A stretch of 64,000 nt of DNA from Nostoc cf. commune SO-36 (GCF_023734775.1 NZ_AP025732.1:4648501-4712500), one strand, 5' to 3'. Shown: positions 1 through 9,515, counted from the stretch's first letter. The notes: generated from the sequence alone by a model not told the origin. Made by a program: numbers and translations.

Positions 1-704
1 ATAATTTGTTTGGAATTTATATCATCAATAACATAATATCCAAACGGTTGCTGTGAGTTAAATTTGTTTATTGTGTTAATGATTCCAGATAAAAATAATC
101 CTACTTCAAAATGGTTTTCTTGTGCTTTAAAAAAATACCAAGTAATTGAATGAGAATCTTTTACATGAAACCAATATCCTTGACCAATAACACACAAAAC
201 ATCTATTAACGGGTCATTTCCAAAATTAGCATCATATTCAGCATACCTTTCAAATTCAGATTTTCCTTTTAAATCAGTATTATAAGCAAAATATACAGTT
301 ATTGGTTTTCTAGGAGCTAATGGCTTAAGCTGTCTCAATTTTTTGAATTTTTCTATTGTTTCTTGAATCTGTGAGGCATTTGATCTAGTTTTTATCTCAA
401 AAACATAAAAGCAACTTTCTACTGGATAACATCCCTCAGATCCTCCAAATAAAATTGGAGGAATAGATGCTTTGTTATAAATTAATAAATCGATTTCTGA
501 AGAACTTTTACCTAAATAATCAACTACTTCACCACTTCCTAAATCCCAACCAAATGGAAGATAACTTTGTAGTAATCTATCAAGGGTATTTTCTCTAAAA
601 CCTCCTCGCAAGCCCTTATGTTTAATATTATCTATCTCATTTGAAGTAGATATTAAATGCTTTATGTCTGTTTCAATTCTTTGCTGATATACGGGATGAA
701 CCAT
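1..704 (-). CDS. DUF6602-like nuclease-fold protein (partial, runs off left edge)
   Basis: An open frame of about 234 codons starts at the ATG at 702-704 and is still open at base 1, so the C-terminus is missing. The protein begins MVHPVYQQRIETD. Around residues 70-105 it has a pattern typical of PD-(D/E)xK nuclease folds: EIDLLIYN (Asp72), then a strand ending VFEIKTR (Glu103, Lys105). I recognise the overall pattern as that of DUF6602 proteins, whose function is unknown and which often sit among defence or mobile genes. It is A/T-richer than cbiD, which is divergently transcribed only 72 bp away. The nuclease role is inference from the motif; family assignment is moderately sure. Confidence 0.7.
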   Translation of the reverse strand, partial: MVHPVYQQRIETDIKHLISTSNEIDNIKHKGLRGGFRENTLDRLLQSYLPFGWDLGSGEVVDYLGKSSSEIDLLIYNKASIPPILFGGSEGCYPVESCFYVFEIKTRSNASQIQETIEKFKKLRQLKPLAPRKPITVYFAYNTDLKGKSEFERYAEYDANFGNDPLIDVLCVIGQGYWFHVKDSHSITWYFFKAQENHFEVGLFLSGIINTINKFNSQQPFGYYVIDDINSKQI

Positions 705-776
705 GATTAATTCTACAATTGGTTAAAGACAAGTTCATTCAGATACAAAAGAAGTTTTAACACAATTTTTTAAAAA

Positions 777-1892
777 ATGTCCCGTTCTGGATACACACTC
801 CCGGTATTTGCCTGTGCTGCTGCTGTTGCAGCTTTACATTGGTTACGCGATCGCCAACCCCTAACTTTAGCATCTATAGATTTGATTGAACCGACTCAAA
901 TCGCAGAAATCCCCATTGAGCAGGTAGCAGGACTATCTGAAAATATGGCTTTAGCAATAACTCGCAGCGATCCTGGCGATAATCTCGATTTGACTAAAAA
1001 TACACCGATTTGGGCACTGCTGGAATGGCGAGAACAGGGTGATGATGCTGTAATCATTAAAGGCGGGGAAGGAATTGGCAGACAAATGAATGCTGACGAC
1101 AAGCCAGCTATTTATGCCTATGCTCAAAGGCTGTTGCAAGAAAATTTGCAACGGATGCTAGCACCGGGGCAAAAAATCACGGTGACGATTATTCTACCCG
1201 AAGGGCGATCGCTAGCTGTTCGCACTTCAAATTCTGCTTTTGGTGTGGTTGAAGGACTTTCCCTTTTAGGTACAACCGGTATTTCTCAACCCTTAAGTAC
1301 ACCAGATCAGCTTGCAGTTTTTCGGGCAGAATTACAAAATAAAGCCAGTCTTTTTGAGACTTTAGTATTCTGTATCGGGGAAAATGGCCTAGATTTGGCG
1401 CGTAAACTAGGGATTAATCCTGAACAATTGGTCAAAACTGCTAACTGGCTTGGCCCAATGTTAGTAGAAGCTGATGTGCTGGGCGTGAAAGAAATCTTAT
1501 TATTTGGCTATCACGGTAAGCTGATGAAACTGGCTGGCGGGATTTTTCACACCCATCACTACTTGGCTGATGGACGGCGAGAAATTTTAGCAGCGCACTG
1601 TGCGATCGCAGGTTTAAAATCACCAGATATCCAAGCTGTATTTAACAGTGCAACCGCCGAAGCCGCACTAAAATACTTAAAATCGCTAGATGCTACAACT
1701 GGTAGTAATTGGGTAAATCAAGTTTACACTGCGATCGCCGAAACTATCGATGTTCGTTCCCAAGAATACATCCAAAGCCATAGCGAAAAGGGCACAGCAG
1801 TTACAGTCTGTGGCTCGATTCTGTTTGATCGCGATCGCAAAATTATCGTGAAGAGTAAAACTGCTGCTCTGTTGATGGGAAAATTATGTTAA
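777..1892 (+). CDS. cbiD: Cobalt-precorrin-5B C1-methyltransferase CbiD
   Basis: 371 residues, the usual length for CbiD. The N-terminus SRSGYTLPVFACAAAVAAL and the block ITRSDPGDNLDLTKNTPIWA are hallmark CbiD segments, followed by KGGEGIGR and a glycine-rich stretch near GYHGKLMKLAGGIFHTHH. The enzyme transfers a methyl group from S-adenosylmethionine to C1 of cobalt-precorrin-5B in the anaerobic (early cobalt) branch of corrin ring synthesis in the cytoplasm. The ATG at 777 follows an A/T-rich leader without a clear Shine-Dalgarno site. The neighbour guaA lies 224 bp downstream on the same strand; no other cobalamin gene is present in the window. Confidence 0.93.
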   Translation: MSRSGYTLPVFACAAAVAALHWLRDRQPLTLASIDLIEPTQIAEIPIEQVAGLSENMALAITRSDPGDNLDLTKNTPIWALLEWREQGDDAVIIKGGEGIGRQMNADDKPAIYAYAQRLLQENLQRMLAPGQKITVTIILPEGRSLAVRTSNSAFGVVEGLSLLGTTGISQPLSTPDQLAVFRAELQNKASLFETLVFCIGENGLDLARKLGINPEQLVKTANWLGPMLVEADVLGVKEILLFGYHGKLMKLAGGIFHTHHYLADGRREILAAHCAIAGLKSPDIQAVFNSATAEAALKYLKSLDATTGSNWVNQVYTAIAETIDVRSQEYIQSHSEKGTAVTVCGSILFDRDRKIIVKSKTAALLMGKLC

Positions 1893-1989
1893 TTTATTAT
1901 GAATAATCGTAAACAATCCAAATAAATAATCTCTTAAGTAACCACTCTAGGGTAAGTTTATCCTTTTAATACCACCTCCGCCTCCGAGA

Positions 1990-2023
1990 CTAGACAAGCG
2001 CACATAACCTCGCGTTTGTCTAG
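1990..2023 (+). terminator. Hairpin between cbiD and guaA (possible cbiD terminator)
   Basis: CTAGACAA (1990-1997) pairs perfectly with TTGTCTAG (2016-2023) around an 18-nt GC-rich loop, followed by a short T-rich stretch. It could end the cbiD transcript or lie in the guaA leader; the T-tract is weak. Confidence 0.4.
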
Positions 2024-2116
2024 GGATTTTATCCCATTTTCAACCTACCCAGGTTGAATAATAGCATCACTATAGACCACAAAGCATCTACCCTTAACAG
2101 ACATAACACTCCCGTC

Positions 2117-3736
2117 ATGAATACAGCGGTGATACCAACAGAACAAGCGCCCCAAACTTTAGAAAATTTTGGGCGGCTTGATCGGCAATTGATTGTAATT
2201 CTGGACTTCGGCTCTCAATATTCTGAGTTGATTGCCCGTCGCATCCGCGAGACTCAAGTATACTCGGAAGTTTTATCCTATCGCACTACTTCTGAACATT
2301 TGCGGCAACTCAATCCTAAGGGAATTATTCTCTCAGGTGGCCCAAGTTCGGTTTATGGTGATAACGCTCCCCATTGTGACCCAGAAATCTGGAATTTGGG
2401 AATACCCGTCTTGGGTGTTTGCTATGGGATGCAGCTAATGGTGAATCAACTCGGTGGGGAAGTGGCAAAGGCCGATCGAGGTGAGTACGGCAAAGCCTCA
2501 TTATATATTGATGATCCCACAGGTTTACTCACTAACGTCGAAGATGGCACTACGATGTGGATGAGTCATGGAGACTCAGTTACCCAAATGCCATCAGGGT
2601 TTGAATTGCTGGCACATACAGAAAATACTCCCTGTGCTGCGATCGCCGACCACGAAAGGAAGCTTTATGGGGTTCAGTTCCATCCAGAGGTGGTGCATTC
2701 TATTGGTGGCATAGCATTAATCCGTAATTTTGTCTACCACATCTGCGATTGCGAACCCACTTGGACAACAGCAGCTTTTGTCGAAGAGGCAATTCGAGAA
2801 ATTCGCGCCAGAGTTGGTGAAAAGCGAGTGCTGTTGGCGCTGTCTGGTGGGGTGGATTCTTCTACGCTGGCCTTCTTGCTGTATAAAGCGATTGGTGAGC
2901 AACTGACTTGCGTGTTTATCGACCAAGGCTTTATGCGAAAGTATGAGCCAGAGCGATTGGTAAAGCTGTTCCAAGAGCAGTTTCACATTCCTGTAGAGTA
3001 TGTTAATGCTCGCGATCGCTTTTTAGCTAAAGTTGCTGATATTACTGATCCTGAAGAAAAACGCCGCCGCATCGGGCACGAATTTATTGCTGTATTTGAG
3101 GAAACATCTAAGCGCCTTGGTCACTTTGATTACCTAGCTCAAGGGACTCTTTACCCAGATGTGATCGAATCTGCTGACACCAACGTTGATCCTCAAAGTG
3201 GTGAGCGGGTTGCGGTGAAAATTAAGAGCCATCACAATGTTGGCGGTTTGCCCAAAGACCTAAGATTTAAATTGGTGGAACCACTACGGAAACTATTTAA
3301 AGATGAAGTCCGCAAACTTGGACGTTCTATTGGTTTACCAGAAGAAATTGTCCAACGCCAACCTTTTCCTGGGCCTGGTTTGGCAATTCGCATTCTGGGG
3401 GAAGTCACATCTGAACGGTTAAACATTTTGCGCGATGCCGATTTGATTGTGCGGCAAGAAATTAACCAACGCGGTATGTATCATGATTTCTGGCAAGCAT
3501 TTGCTGTATTGCTGCCAATTCGTAGTGTTGGCGTTATGGGAGATCAACGTACTTACGCTTACCCCATTGTTTTGCGGATTGTTACCAGTGAAGATGGCAT
3601 GACTGCTGATTGGGCAAGAGTTCCTTACGATGTCTTGGAAGTGATTTCCACTCGGATTGTGAATGAGGTGAAAGGGGTAAATCGAGTGGTTTATGACATC
3701 ACCTCTAAGCCGCCTGGAACCATTGAATGGGAGTAA
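2117..3736 (+). CDS. guaA: GMP synthase (glutamine-hydrolysing)
   Basis: Converts XMP to GMP with glutamine and ATP, the last step of guanine nucleotide synthesis. From the ATG at 2117 ([10 protein letters not shown]) the protein has 539 residues, normal for cyanobacterial GuaA. An upstream in-frame TTG at 2054 would add 21 residues that do not look conserved, so I prefer 2117. The class I glutamine amidotransferase domain comes first, with Cys102 in GVCYGMQ and the His189/Glu191 pair in QFHPE. The ATP pyrophosphatase P-loop SGGVDSS follows at about residues 243-249, then the C-terminal dimerisation domain ending KPPGTIEWE. The frame is intact. Confidence 0.97.
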   Translation: MNTAVIPTEQAPQTLENFGRLDRQLIVILDFGSQYSELIARRIRETQVYSEVLSYRTTSEHLRQLNPKGIILSGGPSSVYGDNAPHCDPEIWNLGIPVLGVCYGMQLMVNQLGGEVAKADRGEYGKASLYIDDPTGLLTNVEDGTTMWMSHGDSVTQMPSGFELLAHTENTPCAAIADHERKLYGVQFHPEVVHSIGGIALIRNFVYHICDCEPTWTTAAFVEEAIREIRARVGEKRVLLALSGGVDSSTLAFLLYKAIGEQLTCVFIDQGFMRKYEPERLVKLFQEQFHIPVEYVNARDRFLAKVADITDPEEKRRRIGHEFIAVFEETSKRLGHFDYLAQGTLYPDVIESADTNVDPQSGERVAVKIKSHHNVGGLPKDLRFKLVEPLRKLFKDEVRKLGRSIGLPEEIVQRQPFPGPGLAIRILGEVTSERLNILRDADLIVRQEINQRGMYHDFWQAFAVLLPIRSVGVMGDQRTYAYPIVLRIVTSEDGMTADWARVPYDVLEVISTRIVNEVKGVNRVVYDITSKPPGTIEWE

Positions 3737-3928
3737 TCAAGTTTTGAGTTAACTCTTTGTTGTGGTTCAGATTTTTGACAGTAGTTTAGATTCACATACA
3801 GCAATTTGTTAGTTAATTAGGTATACCTTTTCAAATGAAGAGTCAGCTACAAAGCCTAGTTTACTTTTGACACCTGATTCTTGAAGAGGCAGGGTATCTA
3901 CTGTTCCGCTTGAATTGTATTTCTAAGT

Positions 3929-3977
3929 GACAATGCCGACCGGATTTGTTTTAAGCCTGGGCATTGTCTATTTTTTT
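3929..3977 (+). terminator. Rho-independent terminator downstream of guaA
   Basis: GACAATGCC (3929-3937) pairs with GGCATTGTC (3960-3968), followed directly by TATTTTTTT. It lies about 190 bp after the guaA stop. Confidence 0.6.
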
Positions 3978-4029
3978 GACTATAAATTTATTAAGAGCAA
4001 GTTCCCCTTTTCCCGACTTATGCAAGAAT

Positions 4030-4120
4030 AGGACTTACGCAAAATATCTGTCAAACTCTTATTTCTCCGTGCCCTCTGCGGCTCTGTGGTTCGTTATTCC
4101 GTAACTCGTGCGTAAGTCCT
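4030..4120. repeat. MITE-like repeat, TIR family AGGACTTACGC
   Basis: A 91-bp element with perfect 11-bp terminal inverted repeats, AGGACTTACGC at 4030-4040 and GCGTAAGTCCT at 4110-4120. The same ends recur at 26923-27098 and 36707-36883, and in degraded form at 52669-52749. It has no coding capacity. Confidence 0.75.
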
Positions 4121-4218
4121 AAAGAAGTCTAATAAACAGTAAAATTTAATTTAATAGCAAGAAAGTGGAAAAGGTAAAAGAACTTTTTACCTTCTCCACT
4201 TGAACTACTATGAAAATC

Positions 4219-5880
4219 TCACGAATTATGGAGTTTGAAGAAAATGCCACCTTTAAGCGATCGCGTGTCAGTTCCATAATTACTGACTGTGAGCGATCGC
4301 AAATTGTTAAAAAATGGTTTACCCAAAACTTCCACTAACTTGAGAATTGGTATTTGACGCTCTAATAAATTCTGGCTCTTTGCCCAGTCAAGATATACAT
4401 AGCCTTGGTTTGGTAGGGGAATCGCAGCGATACTATCTTGGAAATTGGGATTGCCAATTATGGAATTATCCTTAGCTGTGAGAATTTCATCCATAGTTTC
4501 TAAGTCAGAGGTGAAAACTTCGTAATTTCCTAAAGTTGTATGCAATCCCCGCACTTTTGTTTCAATGCTGAACAATGCTCCTTCTTTAACATCACTTTTT
4601 TTCGTAGCCGTGCTTAACTCTGTCCAAGCGAAGATTTTTTGCTGATCTATAGTCAGTGGACTGATACTGAGTCCGTTGGATGAGGCGATCGCATCCAAAC
4701 GAGCAACGCCTTGTTCTACATCCTGAGATTTTTCCACCACGAAAAGCCAATGGGGAGTTGTTTGCTCTTTGTCAGGTAACAACGCTATGGCATATTCTCC
4801 TACTACCCAACTAAAAATATCTTTTGGTAAGTTTATACCCCAACGTTTTTGCACATCCGCCACAGGTTTTGCTAACCGAGAAATCACATCTTCCTCAGAA
4901 CCATATATGGTTGCTGTTGCTTGTCTCCAGAGTTTAGCTAAATCACTGTCACCCAAATTACTTAAATTTGAGCCAGAAATTGCCAAACCTGCTGATGCTG
5001 GAACATACTGCAATGCTCCCACGGGTTTAGATAAAGGTGGAGATGGAGGGGCAGTTTCCGATGTAGTCAGAAAGGTTGTTTCTGCCAGTAATCCTTTGGG
5101 GTTTAAAGACAAGGATATGATTTGGCTGTTATAGAGTTGTTCTGCTAACTCTAACCCTTGCCATTTCGCCACGATGGGAAGATTCAAGAAAGCTATAGCC
5201 AAACCCGCTTTAGGTAGTTCTTTAATAGCTTTTTGGTAGTCGGGGGAACTAGTCAAATTCAGATCGGGTGCTTGGACATTATTGATTGCATCTCGTAGTA
5301 CTTTCAGATCGTTGGCAAATAAGACAAAGCCTTCACCAACAACAGCACCAGCAAGTAAGTCCTCCTCTGGTTGAGAATTGTCAGAAATCAGTTTTACGCC
5401 TTTATATTGTTCAACAGCTAAGTTTGCTCCAGCTAACGCCCGCTTGGAAAACAGCAACTCGACAAACTCGCGGCTTTTTTCGGGTTGCTTGGTTGCTAAT
5501 GCCAACAAATATCCTGCCTGCTGCCCATTTTCTTGATCGCGATCAATATCTAAAGTGGTGATAGCTAGTGTAATTTCATTCCCTAACCAGGGTTGAATGT
5601 CTTGTTTGTAATCTATGCCACTTTTGGCGAATAAACTGGTTTTGAGTTTAGATAATTCCTCATCACGCTCCAACGCCTGCAAACGGTCAGGATTTGTCAG
5701 CAATGAAACCATTACAGGCGAAAGTTTCGACACGAATATGGTTGCACCAGGCCCAGAGGTAGAAGCAATAAGGTTAACCGGACTTTTGGCGAAAAACCAA
5801 TAAAAGCCTGCGATCGCAATTACTAGCAGTGCGATCGCCCCAGCGATAATAAAACCGATAAATGAACGTTGCCTATTCAC
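4219..5880 (-). CDS. DUF3352 domain-containing membrane-anchored protein
   Basis: 553 residues from a GTG start at 5880. An N-terminal hydrophobic segment (FIGFIIAGAIALLVIAIAGF, residues 8-27) should anchor it in a membrane, with the remainder exported or facing one side. The rest resembles the cyanobacterial DUF3352 family: a conserved early block on keeping a value low (SKLSPVMVSLLTNPDRLQAL), then DYKQDIQPWLGNEITLAI, which matches the equivalent region of the second DUF3352 protein at 11383-13152. No enzymatic motif is visible and the function is unknown. It is transcribed alone, convergent with guaA. Family assignment is good; biological role is not known. Confidence 0.8.
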   Translation of the reverse strand: MNRQRSFIGFIIAGAIALLVIAIAGFYWFFAKSPVNLIASTSGPGATIFVSKLSPVMVSLLTNPDRLQALERDEELSKLKTSLFAKSGIDYKQDIQPWLGNEITLAITTLDIDRDQENGQQAGYLLALATKQPEKSREFVELLFSKRALAGANLAVEQYKGVKLISDNSQPEEDLLAGAVVGEGFVLFANDLKVLRDAINNVQAPDLNLTSSPDYQKAIKELPKAGLAIAFLNLPIVAKWQGLELAEQLYNSQIISLSLNPKGLLAETTFLTTSETAPPSPPLSKPVGALQYVPASAGLAISGSNLSNLGDSDLAKLWRQATATIYGSEEDVISRLAKPVADVQKRWGINLPKDIFSWVVGEYAIALLPDKEQTTPHWLFVVEKSQDVEQGVARLDAIASSNGLSISPLTIDQQKIFAWTELSTATKKSDVKEGALFSIETKVRGLHTTLGNYEVFTSDLETMDEILTAKDNSIIGNPNFQDSIAAIPLPNQGYVYLDWAKSQNLLERQIPILKLVEVLGKPFFNNLRSLTVSNYGTDTRSLKGGIFFKLHNS

Positions 5881-5928
5881 ATTAAACCTATTAAAAAAGA
5901 CGGTTTACAGCCATTTAAGCAGAAAGCC

Positions 5929-6509
5929 TAGAGAGGCAGGCCAGTAGAAGTAGTTGACAAAGAAGTATAACTATGATGTTGCAATAATTGAATTTGTCAG
6001 TGCTATCTGAGCCAAAACATGAAGATTATTTAACATTCGGTCGCCTGAACATGCAATTAAAGCTGCACGAAACCGAACCAGTGTACCCTTACCAAAAGGC
6101 GCTTGCTCCTTATCGAGACAATCTAAAACTAATTGCCATCGTCTGTCCATTACCATTGCTTCTATCGCTTCATCATCGCTTGCTCCTGTGTAGGCTTGTA
6201 GTATGATGACCAGTGCTATCTGTGCGGGTGGTACTGGGCATAAGCCAACGCTACTGTCTTTAAATACTTTTGCCAGTTCAAGTTGAAATTATACGTCAAA
6301 TAGCTCATGACGTATTTGCCTCAAAAACAAGAACAGCTTCGCTTTCCGAATGCGTTGAGCTACTTTTTCTTCGCTTACCGACAGTTCGATGGGAGGATTC
6401 CAAACGGAGGGACGCATCGCTATGCACTCCTGGTATTGCGTTTATCTATAAATCAGCCTCTTCAAAAACTGTACCTTTTGTCAACTACTTCTACTGGACT
6501 GTCTCTCTA
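5929..6509. mobile_element. Internally deleted IS1182-family element
   Basis: Imperfect inverted repeats of about 33 bp bound a 581-bp segment: the left end (5929-5961) and right end (6477-6509) share the core CCAGTAGAAGTAGTTGACAA in opposite orientation. Inside lies only the N-terminal part of a transposase. The right end abuts a TPR gene that has lost its 5' part, so the element or an associated deletion probably truncated that gene. It cannot transpose autonomously. Confidence 0.65.
5971..6417 (-). pseudogene. IS1182-family transposase, N-terminal remnant
   Basis: Reading leftward from the ATG at 6415-6417, the translation begins MRPSVWNPPIELS and later runs ILQAYTGASDDEAIEAMVMD and PFGKGTLVRFRAALI. 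These are characteristic of the N-terminal DUF772 region of IS1182-type transposases. An in-frame TAA at 6289-6291 breaks the frame, and the DDE catalytic domain is absent because the element is internally deleted. The gene is non-functional. The family name rests on recall of these N-terminal motifs and could be confirmed in ISfinder. Confidence 0.65.
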
Positions 6510-6890
6510 GCAATTATCTACGCCAACAAAGGGAATGTGGATGAAGCGATCGCTCTCTACAAGAAGTCTTTGGAAATAGAAGAAAGCATTGGTAATGTCC
6601 AAGGCAAAGCGACGACGTTGCACCAACTGGGAATGATCTACGCTAACAAAGGTGAAGTAGATCAAGCGATCGCACTTTACAATCAGTCTTTGGAAATAAC
6701 TCAACGCATTGGTGATGTCCGAACTCAAGCAATGCCTCTGCGGAGGTTAGGAGATTTGGCAGAACAACAGGGTGAATACACTAAAGCGATATCCTATTTG
6801 CAACCAGCTTTAGAGATTTTGCAGCGATTGAAGTCACCGGATGCTGAAAGTGTGAGTGCAAGTCTTGATAGGGTAATGCGTAATTCGTAA
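6510..6890 (+). pseudogene. TPR-repeat protein, 5'-truncated fragment
   Basis: About 126 codons of tetratricopeptide repeats begin immediately after the inverted repeat of the IS relic. Repeat units such as AIIYANKGNVDEAIALYKKS and the near-copy IYANKGEVDQAIALYNQS are clear, followed by a third unit (LGDLAEQQGEYTKAISYLQP). No start codon belongs to the TPR region itself; the open frame only continues upstream through unrelated IS sequence. Full-length relatives in cyanobacteria are usually long TPR proteins, sometimes with CHAT or kinase domains. I read this as the surviving 3' end of such a gene. Confidence 0.65.
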
Positions 6891-6989
6891 TTCGTAATTC
6901 GTAATTACAAGACGGAAAAATTTTTTGTCTCACGCAAAGGCGCAAAGAAGAACGCGAGAGTGTTTTCTTAATAAATGAAAATTGCTGTA

Positions 6990-7262
6990 ATGAGTCTTTG
7001 ATACTCGTGAATGAGTCTTTAATACTCGTGAATGAGTCTTTGATACTCGTGAATGAGTCTTTGATACTCGTGAATGAGTCTTTGATACTCGTGAATGAGT
7101 CTTTGATACTCGTGAATGAGTTTTTGATACTCGTGAATGAGTCTTTGAACTCCGTTAATGAACCTCGGAGCTTCGTTAATGAACCTCGGAGCTTCATTCG
7201 TGAACCTCGGAGCTTCATTCGTGAACCTCGGAGCTTCATTCGTGAACCTCAGAGCTTCGTTG
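6990..7262. repeat. 13-unit tandem array of 21-bp repeats, two unit types
   Basis: Exactly 273 bp made of 13 head-to-tail 21-bp units. Units 1-7 are of one type (ATGAGTCTTTGATACTCGTG plus A, with single changes), unit 8 is a hybrid, and units 9-13 are a second type (core GAACCTCGGAGCTTC). The array is open on both strands: on plus it encodes the heptad ESLILVN, on minus FTSIKDS and then MKLRGSR-like heptads. Whether either is translated is uncertain. Confidence 0.85.
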
Positions 7263-7292
7263 TGGACTTTATTAATGTAGCAGAATGTTTTT

Positions 7293-7461
7293 AGAGGATG
7301 TTTTAAAAGTGTTCGGCTGTAATTTTAGGCACTTCTAGATCCCCCCTAACCACCCTTAAAAAGGGTGGAACAGGAATCAATCAAAGTCCCCCTTTTTAAG
7401 GGGGATTTAGGGGGATCTAAAACGTTTTGCTACCGAGCAGAGGACTTTTAAAACATCCTCT
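7293..7461. repeat. MITE-like element with nested hairpin
   Basis: A 169-bp element with perfect 18-bp terminal inverted repeats (AGAGGATGTTTTAAAAGT at 7293-7310 and its complement at 7444-7461). The interior contains a second strong inverted repeat: AGATCCCCCCTAA on the left and TTAGGGGGATCT on the right. It has no coding capacity. Confidence 0.8.
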
Positions 7462-7810
7462 TAGATTAAATCAGGATTTACACCAAGCGATGTCTAACAA
7501 CAAGGCGCTCTGCGTCTACGCAATTATGCTTTATTTCATTAAGGAATTTTGATAGCAATTCAAGTGAGAGAATCAGAATCTATGCCGAGCGATGTCTACG
7601 ACGGGCTACGCCTACGCACTTTTCAATCAGTCTTTCCTTCTGTCTTCTTCACGGTTGCAAGTCTTTGTCTACCCATCGGCTCAGAAAAAAACTGCGAGAT
7701 TGAACACCCAAGATACTATAATTTAGTTGCCAATGAAGACATAATGTTTCATATTCGCTGTTTTCGTGGGATGTGGCAAACCCTAGTTAGATTCTGATTT
7801 ATCTTTGAAC

Positions 7811-9154
7811 ATGGCTGTTTCCGAAAATAGAGAAGCGTTCATTCCCTACACTCGCAGTGATATTATCAAGCTTTGCCTGCAAGACGGTCAGCTAGATGAA
7901 GCTGATGCCAAAAAATTTCAAGATTTTTGCCAAATCCTCATTGCATACTATCACTTTCGCTTCCACAAAACTTTAGAAGTTATCAAAGATAACTACATAC
8001 CCTTTAACCCTAATGCAGATATTCAACCAATAACTCCGCCAACATTCGAGCAATATGATGATATGGAGTTGAAAGTAGTTGAAGCCTTTCAAGATATTGT
8101 TGAAAGGGCTAATTATATTCTTTTACCTGAATCGATTCTTAAGCGATCGCTAGCAACCAAATCTCTAATTGAATTGAAAACTCAAGTCAATTTTGAGGAT
8201 TTTGACCGCTTTATCTGTTATTACCGGGGTGATAGTTATAAAAATATTTCAGTAAAAAAGTTCTTCTTTTGGCAAGAACAAAAGACAATTGATACTTTTG
8301 AACGGATTGTTTTATTAGTCAAGTTCAAAGAAGCGGCTTACTTTCTTGGGAAGAAAAACAAAATCCAAGAATTAAAATTTATTCCCGGTAAAATGTATGT
8401 TTACTTCTATAAAAATATTCCTAAACTAGATGTTGACTTAATCTTTCCCAATGTAAAAACAAGTATGACCTGGAAAGATCGCCTACTATTTGGAATTCCG
8501 GCGATTGGAGCGGCAATTCCTTTGATATTAAGAACATTGCCGAACTTATTATTGCTGTTGGCTGCAATTTTAATAGTACTAAATGTACCATTTTTGGTTG
8601 AATCTCTAGATGTAGAGTTGGATAAAGTCAGAAATTTTATGCCTGTTCTGGTGGCAACTTTATCATTAGCGATCGCTTTGGGTGGATTTGCCTTTAAGCA
8701 ATACACTAATTACAAAAATAAAAAAATCCAATTTCAAAAACTTGTTACTGATACGCTCTTCTTCAAAAGTTTAGCGAACAACACTAGTGTTTTTCAAATG
8801 TTTATTGAATTGGCAGAAGAAGAAGAATCTAAGGAAGTTATTTTGGCATACTATCATTTACTTACCAGTCCCACACCATTAAGCCCTCAACAATTAGATT
8901 CTCGTATCGAAACTTGGATGGAGAATAAACTAGGCACAAAGATTAACTTTGATATTCAAGGGCCTCTGAGCAATCTAGAAGATATTCGTGGCCAAGTAGT
9001 GCAAAATAGCGAAACAACAGACAATGTACCAGAAATTCCTTTACTAACCTACGATAGCCACGGAGCATGTCACATTCTCCCTTTGGATGATGCTAAAGCA
9101 GTGATTGATTATGTTTGGGATAATGCTTTTCGTTATAACGGGATAATCTTGTAG
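7811..9154 (+). CDS. DUF3754 (TMEM143-like) membrane protein
   Basis: 447 residues from the ATG at 7811 (MAVSENREAFIPYTRSDI); a TTG six bases upstream is a less likely start. The N-terminal half is soluble. It contains the stretch IDTFERIVLLVKFKE and the phrase PGKMYVYFYKNIPKLDVDLI, which I recognise from the DUF3754 family (related to eukaryotic TMEM143). Two hydrophobic segments follow in the middle (AIGAAIPLILRTLPNLLLLL and FMPVLVATLSLAIALGGFAF), then a soluble C-terminal region. Function is unknown. It stands alone between two MITE-like repeats. Confidence 0.8.
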   Translation: MAVSENREAFIPYTRSDIIKLCLQDGQLDEADAKKFQDFCQILIAYYHFRFHKTLEVIKDNYIPFNPNADIQPITPPTFEQYDDMELKVVEAFQDIVERANYILLPESILKRSLATKSLIELKTQVNFEDFDRFICYYRGDSYKNISVKKFFFWQEQKTIDTFERIVLLVKFKEAAYFLGKKNKIQELKFIPGKMYVYFYKNIPKLDVDLIFPNVKTSMTWKDRLLFGIPAIGAAIPLILRTLPNLLLLLAAILIVLNVPFLVESLDVELDKVRNFMPVLVATLSLAIALGGFAFKQYTNYKNKKIQFQKLVTDTLFFKSLANNTSVFQMFIELAEEEESKEVILAYYHLLTSPTPLSPQQLDSRIETWMENKLGTKINFDIQGPLSNLEDIRGQVVQNSETTDNVPEIPLLTYDSHGACHILPLDDAKAVIDYVWDNAFRYNGIIL

Positions 9155-9237
9155 ACTTGTAAGCGATCGCCATCATGTAATTTTTGAAGAAGAATTCAGA
9201 AGTCAGAATTCAGGAGTCAGAATGAAGACGCGACTCG

Positions 9238-9365
9238 ACGGTTCAGTTAAGAAAAATTGTAGGTTGGGTTAAGCAAAGCGCAACCCAACAAAGCCCCGGA
9301 AATGTTGGGTTTCGTTCCTCAACCCAATTTACACAGTTTAAGGTTTTTAGCCCTAACTGAACCGT
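9238..9365. repeat. MITE-like element, TIR ACGGTTCAGTTA
   Basis: A 128-bp element with perfect 12-bp inverted ends (9238-9249 and 9354-9365). The interior carries TTGGGTT/AACCCAA inverted repeats around GCAAAGCGCAACCCAAC, a common cyanobacterial intergenic motif. Confidence 0.7.
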
Positions 9366-9464
9366 ATTGTATTTTATTCGATAAGTATTATTAAATAATT
9401 TGTAACCTTCTAAACTTTAATAGCAATTCAGCATCTCCTATTTTATTTGTAAACATTAAAACGC

Positions 9465-9503
9465 AAAAGAACCCCGACTTATGAAATAAATCAGGGATCT
9501 TTT
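9465..9503 (-). terminator. Terminator of the KGK gene
   Basis: An imperfect hairpin on the minus strand, just downstream of the KGK stop: AAAAGATCCCTGATTTAT pairs with the complement at 9465-9481 and is followed by T-rich sequence. It may work in both directions. Confidence 0.55.
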
Positions 9504-9515
9504 AGTAATTTGATA

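Noticed and set aside
2054..2116. TTG start for guaA giving 21 extra residues
   Set aside because: The family start MNTAV at 2117 fits known lengths; the extra residues look non-conserved.
6990..7262. Possible CRISPR array
   Set aside because: The 21-bp units follow each other without spacers and drift in sequence; no cas genes are near.
6998..7294. 98-codon plus-strand frame in the 21-bp array as a gene
   Set aside because: It is produced by the repeat unit length being a multiple of three; there is no ribosome-binding site or non-repeat coding content.
7549..7797. 82-codon frame upstream of the DUF3754 gene
   Set aside because: Its first part is the dispersed repeat GTCTACGACGGGCTACGCCT and no family is recognisable.
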